Assembly (NCBI GenBank): GCA_039029315.1
Contig: JBCCGK010000105.1
Location: 1 to 41,107, forward strand
DNA length: 41,107 bases
DNA from: JBCCCJ01 sp039029315
GTDB taxonomy: Bacteria; Bacteroidota; Bacteroidia; J057
Reading direction: 5' to 3'
Part shown: positions 25,605 through 30,823 of the stretch, piece by piece
Layout: each line of letters opens with the position of its first letter
Position numbering within the stretch: the stretch's first letter is position 1
The notes under the pieces: model-generated
Told to the model about the DNA's origin: nothing
The model's input: only the letters and a program-made list of their open reading frames with translations
Databases searched by the model: none
Made by a program: the position numbers and the translations under genes

Positions 25605-25677
25605 AGTCCTGTCGTCTAGCGGCCAAGACCTCTGAGTTACATCCAGAAGATCGCAGGTTCGAGTCCTGCCGGGACTA
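25605..25677 (+). tRNA. tRNA-Val(TAC) on a Glu-like body
   Basis: The acceptor AGTCCTG pairs with CGGGACT. The D arm GTCTAGCGGCC and acceptor 3' strand match the Glu gene at 24377. Loop GTTACAT gives anticodon UAC; the last pair of the anticodon stem (A31-C39) is mismatched. Discriminator A. Charging identity is uncertain. Confidence 0.8.
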
Positions 25678-25717
25678 CTTATGAAGAAGAGGCAGTATAT
25701 GTATGCAATAACTCTCA

Positions 25718-25790
25718 GGGCCTGAAGCGCAAAAGGAGGCGCATCCGACTTCTAATCGGAAGGGTGCAGGTTCGATTCCTGCCAGGCTCA
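25718..25790 (+). tRNA. tRNA-Arg(TCT)
   Basis: The acceptor GGGCCTG pairs with CAGGCTC (one G-U). D stem GCGC/GCGC; stem TCCGA/TCGGA holds loop CTTCTAA. T arm GCAGG-TTCGATT-CCTGC; discriminator A. Confidence 0.92.
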
Positions 25791-25809
25791 CCTGCTACGA
25801 AAATATCTT

Positions 25810-25882
25810 TGCCCTGTAGCGCAATTGGCAGCGCGTCTGACTCTGAATCAGAAGGATGTAGGTTCGAATCCTACCAGGGCAT
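25810..25882 (+). tRNA. tRNA-Gln(CTG)
   Basis: The acceptor TGCCCTG/CAGGGCA is perfect, with the weak U1-A72 pair typical of Gln. D stem GCGC/GCGC; stem TCTGA/TCAGA holds loop CTCTGAA. Discriminator U. Confidence 0.9.
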
Positions 25883-25935
25883 CTCCAATCGTGATGGTCC
25901 AATCCTCATACCACCACTACCCAATAACCAACGCA

Positions 25936-26007
25936 AGACCCATAGTTTAACGGAAAAACGCTTGGCTTCGAACCAAGTAGATGCGGGTTCAAATCCTGCT
26001 GGGTCTT
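25936..26007 (+). tRNA. tRNA-Arg(TCG)
   Basis: The acceptor AGACCCA/TGGGTCT is perfect. D stem GTTT/AAAC; stem CTTGG/CCAAG holds loop CTTCGAA. Discriminator U. The UAGUUUAA D-arm start is shared with the His and Trp genes of the array. Bacteria usually read CGN with an ACG tRNA, which is absent here. Confidence 0.88.
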
Positions 26008-26055
26008 CATATCAAATGGACAGGAGAATTCATGTAGATTCTTTATGAATTTCAA

Positions 26056-26126
26056 TGCTCTGTGGTGTATCGGTAACGCACTTGGCTTTGACCCAAGAGA
26101 AGCAGGTTCAATTCCTGCCAGAGCAT
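26056..26126 (+). tRNA. tRNA-Gln(TTG)
   Basis: The acceptor TGCTCTG/CAGAGCA is perfect, with U1-A72. Stem CTTGG/CCAAG holds loop CTTTGAC. T loop TTCAATT; discriminator U. Confidence 0.9.
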
Positions 26127-26142
26127 CAGATCATAATTGACA

Positions 26143-26229
26143 GGAGGGTAACGCAGCCACATGGAGTGGCGACTGGTCTTGAAAACCAGGTCTACCGAAA
26201 GGAGTGGGGTTCGATTCCTCTGCCCTCCT
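26143..26229 (+). tRNA. tRNA-Ser(TGA), class II
   Basis: The acceptor GGAGGGT pairs with GCCCTCC. Stem CTGGT/ACCAG holds loop CTTGAAA. Long variable arm (TACCGAAAGGA region). T stem has one T-T mismatch. Discriminator U. Length 87. Confidence 0.9.
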
Positions 26230-26237
26230 CAGGACAT

Positions 26238-26326
26238 GGAAGGGTAAGCATAATTGGTACTGCACCCGCCTGGAAAGCGGACGAAGGTGGCAACATCTTC
26301 TGTGGGTTCGAGTCCCGCTCCTTCCA
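26238..26326 (+). tRNA. tRNA-Ser(GGA), class II
   Basis: The acceptor GGAAGGG pairs with TCCTTCC. Stem CCGC/GCGG holds loop CTGGAAA. Long variable arm GAAGGTGGCAACATCTTC. T arm GTGGG-TTCGAGT-CCCGC; discriminator A. Only eight bases separate it from the previous Ser gene. Confidence 0.9.
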
Positions 26327-26371
26327 CTTTATACGAATATCAATCAGAGAAACAACTCATGAATCACACGG

Positions 26372-26713
26372 ATGAACACACGAGCCCTTATTCAATCCTT
26401 TGCAGGAATCGGGGCTATTCTGAAGGTAGAGCGATTTCTCCACCTGGGAGGACCTAAGGTTCCGACACAATATGAATTGACCCTGATCCAGGACTGGTCG
26501 CAGACCTTCTTTTGGCTGCGCCTGCATGAAGGACGACCAGCTTCTTTGGTCGTAACCTGGACCGAGATCCGATCTGAATCTCCCTCCATCCGCCTCCAAA
26601 TGATATCTGCGCAGTCGGCTTACTCGGCGGCATTTATCTGTGGTAAGGGTGCAGACGGCTGGTTCCTTCGCCCACATGAGGTCAAGGGACGCTGCATTCC
26701 TCTGTACAGATAA
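26372..26713 (+). CDS. 113-aa protein embedded in the tRNA array, unknown function
   Basis: An ORF fills most of the largest spacer (26327-26787), between Ser(GGA) and Ser(GCT). It reads MNTRALIQSFAGIGAILKVE, has a Trp/Phe-rich core (LIQDWSQTFFWLRLHEGRPA, SLVVTWTEIRSE), then SAYSAAFICGKGADGWFLRP. It has no signal peptide or membrane helix. I recognise no family. A coding frame is likely because it looks protein-like and avoids low complexity, but a 106-aa antisense ORF overlaps it. Being co-transcribed with the tRNAs, it could act on them. Confidence 0.5.
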   Translation: MNTRALIQSFAGIGAILKVERFLHLGGPKVPTQYELTLIQDWSQTFFWLRLHEGRPASLVVTWTEIRSESPSIRLQMISAQSAYSAAFICGKGADGWFLRPHEVKGRCIPLYR

Positions 26714-26787
26714 TGGGGGAGATTTTCAGAGAAAGAGAAGAGTTGAGACGCAGAGTCTCTCTCTTCTCCAGGCATGTGCCAATCATC

Positions 26788-26875
26788 GGAGAGGTAGACC
26801 TAATGGTAAGGCGCCCGACTGCTAATCGGGTAACGGGTAAACGCTCTATTGTGGGTTCGATTCCCACCCTCTCCG
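26788..26875 (+). tRNA. tRNA-Ser(GCT), class II
   Basis: The acceptor GGAGAGG/CCTCTCC is perfect. Stem CCCGA/TCGGG holds loop CTGCTAA. Long variable arm (ACGGGTAAACGC region). Discriminator G with CCA encoded at 26876-26878. Confidence 0.92.
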
Positions 26876-26967
26876 CCAAAAAGAAGAAATCCAAAGAATT
26901 GAAGAAGATCGTTCGTACGACCAATCAGCTGCAATCATTTTCTCGATTCTTCAATCAGTTTTTACTA

Positions 26968-27040
26968 GCGCCTGTGGTCCAATGGCTTAAGACCTCTGAC
27001 TTCCACTCAGAAGATGCAGGTTCGATTCCTGTCGGGCGCT
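26968..27040 (+). tRNA. tRNA-Gly(TCC)
   Basis: The acceptor GCGCCTG pairs with CGGGCGC (one U-G). Stem TCTGA/TCAGA holds loop CTTCCAC. Discriminator U, typical of bacterial Gly. Confidence 0.92.
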
Positions 27041-27069
27041 CACAAAAAGAAAAACAAACCAGTCAAGCA

Positions 27070-27142
27070 GCGCCTGTGGTCCAATGGTTGAAGACATTTG
27101 ATTGCCATTCAGAAGATGCAGGTTCAATTCCTGTCGGGCGCT
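27070..27142 (+). tRNA. tRNA-Gly(GCC), near-duplicate of Gly(TCC)
   Basis: The same acceptor and D arm as the gene 102 bases upstream. Stem TTTGA/TCAGA holds loop TTGCCAT, anticodon GCC. Discriminator U. Both are preceded by AGCGCCTGTGGTCCAATGG and followed by CACAAAA. Confidence 0.92.
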
Positions 27143-27177
27143 CACAAAAGGATCAATTATTTTCAAATCATCTACCT

Positions 27178-27250
27178 GCCTCGTTGGAGAAATTGGCATA
27201 CTCACTGGTCTTAGACACCAGGGTTGGGGGTTCGAATCCCTCACGGGGTA
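27178..27250 (+). tRNA. tRNA-Leu(TAG) with a 4-base variable loop
   Basis: The acceptor GCCTCGT pairs with ACGGGGT (two G-U). D stem GAG/CTC; stem CTGGT/ACCAG holds loop CTTAGAC. Only GGTT separates it from T stem GGGGG. Discriminator A. Length 73, so class I, unlike normal bacterial Leu. Confidence 0.87.
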
Positions 27251-27256
27251 CTTTTT

Positions 27257-27328
27257 TGCGGGTTGGAGAAGAGGATATCTCAACGGTCTCATAAGCCGAG
27301 GACGCAGGTTCGAGTCCTGCACCCGCAA
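27257..27328 (+). tRNA. tRNA-Met(CAT)
   Basis: The acceptor TGCGGGT/ACCCGCA is perfect. Stem CGGT/GCCG holds loop CTCATAA. It lacks the three G-C pairs and the 1-72 mismatch of initiators, so it should be an elongator. It could also be lysidine-Ile, but the array already has Ile(TAT). Discriminator A with CCA at 27329-27331. Confidence 0.87.
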
Positions 27329-27334
27329 CCACAT

Positions 27335-27408
27335 GCCCGGATGGCGAAATTGGCAAACGCGTCAGCCTCAAAACCTGATTTCTGTGGGTTCGACTCCCAC
27401 TCTGGGCA
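27335..27408 (+). tRNA. tRNA-Leu(CAA) with a 5-base variable loop
   Basis: The acceptor GCCCGGA pairs with TCTGGGC. D stem GCG/CGC; stem TCAGC/CCTGA (inner C-C mismatch) holds loop CTCAAAA. Variable loop TTTCT; T arm GTGGG-TTCGACT-CCCAC. Discriminator A. Length 74, class I. Confidence 0.86.
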
Positions 27409-27430
27409 CTTGGGGGGACTTAGGCGTAAG

Positions 27431-27518
27431 GAAGGATATAAGAGTTTATGCAAAGGATGGATATATATCAGCCCCATAATCTCTTATTCCCCCTACTTCC
27501 TCTATTTCCCTTCTACCC
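27431..27518 (+). repeat. Spacer repeat, copy 2
   Basis: Starts GAAGGATATA and ends CTATTTCCCTTCTACCC (27502-27518), matching copy 1 at 24885-24964 at both ends with a diverged middle. It lies between Leu(CAA) and His. Confidence 0.5.
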
Positions 27519-27535
27519 CCAACAACCTCTTACAT

Positions 27536-27610
27536 GCGAGCAATAGTTTAACTGGCAAAAATCCTGGTCTGTGAAACCAGAGTCGCTGGGTTCAAGTCCC
27601 GCTTGTTCGC
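27536..27610 (+). tRNA. tRNA-His(GTG)
   Basis: The acceptor CGAGCAA pairs with TTGTTCG, extended by an encoded G-1 opposite C73, the His identity pair. Stem CTGGT/ACCAG holds loop CTGTGAA. T stem outer pair C-C is mismatched. Confidence 0.92.
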
Positions 27611-27643
27611 CTTTTATCCTTATCACCTTTAACACTTACTACC

Positions 27644-27784
27644 ATGAGGACTATTATCCGAATTTTGACAAGGTTGTTCTACTACAACCGCCTGAAGCGA
27701 TTCCGTGTCTGGTACAAAAGGGAGAATCCAAGCTCTCCCAAACAGTTGGTTGACAGCCATCACTGGTACCTGTATGGGATCTAG
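27644..27784 (+). CDS. 46-aa basic peptide between tRNA-His and tRNA-Trp
   Basis: The ORF reads MRTIIRILTRLFYYNRLKRF, RVWYKRENPSSPKQL, VDSHHWYLYGI. It is strongly basic and aromatic in its first half, as expected for a nucleic-acid- or membrane-binding peptide. No family is recognised and it is short, so chance cannot be excluded; it is the only sizeable plus-strand frame with an ATG in the 227-base spacer. Confidence 0.35.
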   Translation: MRTIIRILTRLFYYNRLKRFRVWYKRENPSSPKQLVDSHHWYLYGI

Positions 27785-27837
27785 GTCCTGCTGACAAGAG
27801 AAGTTAGAGATGGACGCACTTGGCTACGAACCGATCC

Positions 27838-27909
27838 GCAGCGATAGTTTAATCGGCAAAACACTGGTCTCCAAAACCGAAGTTGGGGGTTCAAATCCTC
27901 CTTGCTGCG
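27838..27909 (+). tRNA. tRNA-Trp(CCA), last gene of the array
   Basis: The acceptor GCAGCGA pairs with TTGCTGC. D stem GTTT/AAAC; loop CTCCAAA. The outer pair of the anticodon stem (C-A) is mismatched. T arm GGGGG-TTCAAAT-CCTCC. Discriminator G with CCA at 27910-27912. Trp is the one amino acid missing from the leader peptide. Confidence 0.92.
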
Positions 27910-28029
27910 CCAATATGTAGAGAGTTCAGGGTACAGGATTCCGAATACAGAGAGAGTATCTCTTTCGCGAACATCCTGTTACACCCAACTCGATACATCA
28001 ATCTTATTGTCTCCTTGTTCTTGTTCTGT

Positions 28030-28102
28030 GGGTTAGGGTGGGTGGTTGAGCAGGGCCAAGGACCAAACAGGCTTGGATTTCAGCCACTTATGCGGCTGAA
28101 AT
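28030..28102 (+). other. G-rich run and hairpin after the array, possible array end
   Basis: GGG at 28030, 28036, 28040 and 28053 could form a G-quadruplex (loops 3, 1, 10). It is followed by a perfect 9-bp stem ATTTCAGCC/GGCTGAAAT (28077-28085 with 28094-28102). There is no U tract. The gap 27913-28334 otherwise holds only a minus-strand frame (28033-28404) that I do not trust. Confidence 0.35.
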
Positions 28103-28334
28103 AGCCTTACATCTTCATTTATAGACGATACAGCAGATTCAAGCTGGGATTTGGAAAAGTAGGCACGTGATTTGCGAATTAGCAGATAAGTGTTGGTTCT
28201 TTCCAATTTTCCCAGCTTCCTAAAATCAGGCTTATTTCCTAACAGAACTTCAACCTTAGAAACGCCAGGTTGACAGGGGATGAAGAATACATATCTCCGG
28301 GAAACAGAAAAGGAATTGTTGAATCTGTAGAAAA

Positions 28335-28532
28335 ATGAACAGACACATGACACGTCAAAGAAAATCACTGAAACCTCAAGTAGAAGAGGAAATCCTTGCG
28401 ACACTCACATACAAAGGCAAAATCGCAGCGATTAAGCTCTACATGAAACATGCCAACTGCCGGCCAGAAGAAGCCAGAAAGGTAGTTGAGCACATGGGAC
28501 AAGAGATTGAGCCAGGTCAAGCGGCTTGTTGA
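28335..28532 (+). CDS. Small L7/L12 C-terminal-domain-like protein
   Basis: A 65-aa protein with basic start (MNRHMTRQRKSLKP) and the fold signature of the ribosomal L7/L12 C-terminal domain: ILATLTYKGKIAAIKLYMKH followed by EEARKVVEHM. Such small proteins are widespread in Bacteroidota; they are not L7/L12 itself, which lacks this length. An internal Met (MTRQRK) could be the true start. A strong terminator follows at 28644. Role unknown; L7/L12-like domains suggest contact with translation factors, which would fit the neighbourhood, but this is inference. Confidence 0.75.
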   Translation: MNRHMTRQRKSLKPQVEEEILATLTYKGKIAAIKLYMKHANCRPEEARKVVEHMGQEIEPGQAAC

Positions 28533-28643
28533 GCTTTGTATGACGGTTGATCCTATCATTGGATACACAAGTGTTTTTTTCCTCATGTCTGTACTTGAAA
28601 CCTTGAAGAACATCTAAAACTCGTTCGTTCTTCTGACTGTGCC

Positions 28644-28677
28644 CCTCTTTCGAATGATCATTCGAAAGAGGTTTTTT
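28644..28677 (+). terminator. Intrinsic terminator after the L7/L12-like gene
   Basis: CCTCTTTCGAAT (28644-28655), GATC loop, ATTCGAAAGAGG (28660-28671), then six Ts (28672-28677): a perfect 12-bp stem. It separates the small gene from the HNH gene. Confidence 0.92.
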
Positions 28678-28731
28678 GATGGAGTCATCCTGCCTCCATC
28701 ATCCTATTCACCATAAATCTCCATAATCATG

Positions 28732-29226
28732 ATGCAAGTACTGGTACTCAATCAGGACTATCAGGCGATCAGCCTGTGTGACCCACAACGGGCTACCGTT
28801 CTGCTTATGTTGAGAAAAGCGGAACTGGTCTCGGATGTGACTGACAAAAAGATGCGTTCCGTCAAAATGGAATTTGATTATCCTTCCATTATTCGGTTGA
28901 GCGCATATGTGAACCTGCCCTTTAAGAAAGTCTCCCTGACTCGCCAGAATGTCTTCAAAAGAGATGGGAACAAATGTGTATACTGTGGTAGCAGAGAACG
29001 TCTGACCCTGGACCACCTGATTCCACGTGCACAGGGGGGAAGAACCATTTGGGGAAACCTTGTAACTGCTTGTTATAAGTGTAACTCAAAGAAGGGAGAT
29101 TTGTCTCTTGAAGAGTCAGGCCTGACCTTGAACACCTTTCCATATCGACCCAGTTTCATTATGTATATCAGTCAATTTTCTGGATCGATCAATGAAGACT
29201 GGAAGCCTTATCTATTGATGGGGTGA
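28732..29226 (+). CDS. HNH endonuclease
   Basis: A 164-aa protein; I use the second ATG (MQVLVLNQDYQAISLC), the usual start of this Bacteroidota family. The HNH core is CVYCGSRERLTLDHLIPRAQ with NLVTACYKCNSKKGD: two CxxC pairs for a structural zinc, DH for the metal/catalytic His, and the Asn before the second CxxC. It is the common chromosomal, non-homing kind with an N-terminal ~85-residue domain (VKMEFDYPSIIRLSAYVNLP). The substrate is unknown. It has its own leader after the terminator at 28644 and lies 49 bases upstream of the GNAT gene. Confidence 0.9.
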   Translation: MQVLVLNQDYQAISLCDPQRATVLLMLRKAELVSDVTDKKMRSVKMEFDYPSIIRLSAYVNLPFKKVSLTRQNVFKRDGNKCVYCGSRERLTLDHLIPRAQGGRTIWGNLVTACYKCNSKKGDLSLEESGLTLNTFPYRPSFIMYISQFSGSINEDWKPYLLMG

Positions 29227-29275
29227 TTGTTGTCCAAAAATCAATGCGTATTTTCCATGTATCAGAACCATACAG

Positions 29276-29824
29276 ATGACTCCTATCATTGAAACCAACC
29301 GACTCTCCTTGCGGCGAATTGAGAGAACTGATGCACAAGGCATTTTTGAGGCATATGCCCAAGACCCGGAAGTAACCACATACATGAGTTGGGCTCCGCA
29401 TCAATCTTTGGAAGATACTTTCCAGTTTCTGGATCTGGTGCTTCAACATTGGGAAGAAAAAACAGAATTTACCTATATCATTCTCCCCAAAGGACAATCC
29501 CAACTCATAGGATGTATGGGGGCTTCCATCAAGGGATGTCGCGCGCATTGTGGATATGTCCTGGCCAGACAAGCATGGGGAAACGGTTATACCACAGAAG
29601 CGTTTCGGGCATTGATCCCTGAATTATTTGGGCTGGAAGAGGTCAAGCGTATAGAAGCAATTTGCGATTTGCAGAACATTGCCTCGGCCAGGGTGATGGA
29701 AAAGGCGGGGCTGGAGCATGAAGGGATTCTGAAAAGTTTTTTGAATATTCCTGCTTTTGAAGAAGCCCGGGACGTCCATATGTACGGATTGGCCAAAAAA
29801 TCATGGCAAACCCTCATTCAATAA
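29276..29824 (+). CDS. GNAT acetyltransferase, RimJ/RimL type
   Basis: A 182-aa protein: TNRLSLRRIERTDAQGIFEA is the RimJ/RimL N-terminal motif, CGYVLARQAWGNGYTTEAFR carries the acetyl-CoA binding loop (R-x-x-W-G-N-G), and EAICDLQNIASARVMEKAGL is the conserved C-terminal motif. The family acetylates protein N-termini (ribosomal proteins in the namesakes), amino acids or antibiotics; the substrate here is unknown. It is 10 bases upstream of the P-loop kinase and likely co-transcribed with it, the 141-aa gene and rtcB. Confidence 0.9.
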   Translation: MTPIIETNRLSLRRIERTDAQGIFEAYAQDPEVTTYMSWAPHQSLEDTFQFLDLVLQHWEEKTEFTYIILPKGQSQLIGCMGASIKGCRAHCGYVLARQAWGNGYTTEAFRALIPELFGLEEVKRIEAICDLQNIASARVMEKAGLEHEGILKSFLNIPAFEEARDVHMYGLAKKSWQTLIQ

Positions 29825-29834
29825 TTATACACAC

Positions 29835-30401
29835 ATGAATCTCCTTGTCTTATTTGGTCCGCCAGCAGTTGGGAAAATGACTGTTGCTCAGGAAATAGAA
29901 AAATTATCCGGCTATAAGGTCTTCCACAATCATATGACGATCGACCTTGTTACCCATTTTTTTCCACATGGTCATCCCTCCTTTCGACAATTGGTCGATG
30001 GGTTCCGCAAGCAAATCCTTGAAGCCATTGCCAAGAGTGATCTGCCAGGAGTTACCTTTACCTTCGTCTGGGCACTGAATGAGTCGGAAGACCAGGACTA
30101 TATAGAGGCGTTGAAGGAATTGTTTGTAAAGGAAGGGGGAAAGGTCTATTTCGCAGAACTGGAAGCAAGTCAGGCAACTCGTATTGATCGCAACAAAACA
30201 GAAAACAGACTCACACACAAGCCTAGCAAAAGATCCCTGGAGAAATCTCATGCGAATCTCCTCTCATTGGATAGCAGCTATGTAATGAATACCAATGAAG
30301 CATTTCCTTTTCCATTACCTGATCCATTTGTGAAGGTAAAGAGTGATGAGCTTACTGCAGCCGAAACGGCTCAACGAATCGTATCCAGCCTGACCTTATG
30401 A
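29835..30401 (+). CDS. P-loop kinase-like ATPase (AAA_33 / shikimate-kinase fold)
   Basis: A 188-aa protein; start ATG 29835 (MNLLVLFGPPAVGKMTVAQE), just past the GNAT stop. The Walker A is GPPAVGKMT, with Met in place of the first Ser/Thr, a variant known for this family. HNHMTIDLVTHFFPHG and LPGVTFTFVWALNESEDQDY (Walker B/lid region) follow. Related proteins include polynucleotide-kinase-like and small-molecule kinases. A kinase next to RtcB could prepare RNA ends, but RtcB needs 3'-phosphate and 5'-OH ends, so the link is speculative. Its stop overlaps the next start (ATGA). Confidence 0.8.
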   Translation: MNLLVLFGPPAVGKMTVAQEIEKLSGYKVFHNHMTIDLVTHFFPHGHPSFRQLVDGFRKQILEAIAKSDLPGVTFTFVWALNESEDQDYIEALKELFVKEGGKVYFAELEASQATRIDRNKTENRLTHKPSKRSLEKSHANLLSLDSSYVMNTNEAFPFPLPDPFVKVKSDELTAAETAQRIVSSLTL

Positions 30402-30823
30402 AGCATACGCAAAGCCTTTATCGACCTGTAGGAGTACAGGAACTCCAGCTCATTCTGGGTGCAAATGCCCAGGGATTTCCCCCACGGCTCTATTGGCAAC
30501 CAATATTTTATCCCGTTCTGAACCTTGCTTACGCGGCGCAGATCGCCAGGGATTGGAATACGCAAGACGACAACTCTGGATATGCAGGATTTGTCACAAG
30601 CTTCGACCTCCCCACCTCTTATCTCTCCAAATTTGAGGTGCAGACAGTCGGTGGAACGACTCATCAGGAATTGTGGATAGCGGCCGAGGAGTTGACAAGC
30701 TTCAATGATCAGCTCATAGGACCTATTGAGATCGTTGCAGCTTATTATGGTCCGAATTACACCAGCAACATTCATACAACAACAACATTTCACCTATATT
30801 GGAATCAGTATGGCGAAGATTAA
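30398..30823 (+). CDS. 141-aa protein of a conserved Bacteroidota family, unknown function
   Basis: The protein starts KHTQSLYRPVGVQELQLILG and contains FPPRLYWQPIFYPVLN, YAAQIARDWNT, GYAGFVTSFDLP, VQTVGGTTHQELWIPAE-like (here WIAAEELTSFND) and IGPIEIVAAYYG. I recognise the family as small Bacteroidota proteins loosely labelled ADP-ribosylation/crystallin J1, but no ADP-ribosyl-transfer motif is visible. It overlaps the kinase stop by four bases and the RtcB start by 14 bases, so translation of all three is coupled. Confidence 0.7.
   Translation: MKHTQSLYRPVGVQELQLILGANAQGFPPRLYWQPIFYPVLNLAYAAQIARDWNTQDDNSGYAGFVTSFDLPTSYLSKFEVQTVGGTTHQELWIAAEELTSFNDQLIGPIEIVAAYYGPNYTSNIHTTTTFHLYWNQYGED

Larger units (their letters stand above)
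23464..27912 (+). other. tRNA array: 30 tRNA or tRNA-like genes covering all 20 amino acids
   Basis: All members are on the plus strand with spacers of roughly 5 to 460 bases. By anticodon the set has Asp, Asn, Thr, Ile x2, Phe, Cys, Glu, Ala, Tyr, Leu x3, Lys x2, Pro, Val, Arg x2, Gln x2, Ser x3, Gly x2, Met, His, Trp and one undetermined. Only six (Asn, Glu, Ala, Ser-GCT, Met, Trp) encode CCA. For the four-codon boxes Val, Pro, Thr and Ala, plus Leu CUN and Arg CGN, only a U34 tRNA is present, so it would need superwobble or host help. Two small ORFs are embedded. No integrase or phage gene is near. Confidence 0.93.

Noticed and set aside
26405..26467. tRNA-like stretch with a possible TCGGGGC/GTTCCGA acceptor inside the 113-aa ORF
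   Set aside because: There is no T arm and no anticodon loop with correct spacing; the pairing is chance.
23464..27912. CRISPR array
   Set aside because: Repeated TTCGA-type segments come from tRNA T loops; there are no constant direct repeats with unique spacers and no cas genes.
28033..28404. 123-aa minus-strand ORF after the array
   Set aside because: It overlaps the start of the L7/L12-like gene and the array-end hairpin, matches no family I know and has no good start. It could be a remnant, but I cannot support it.
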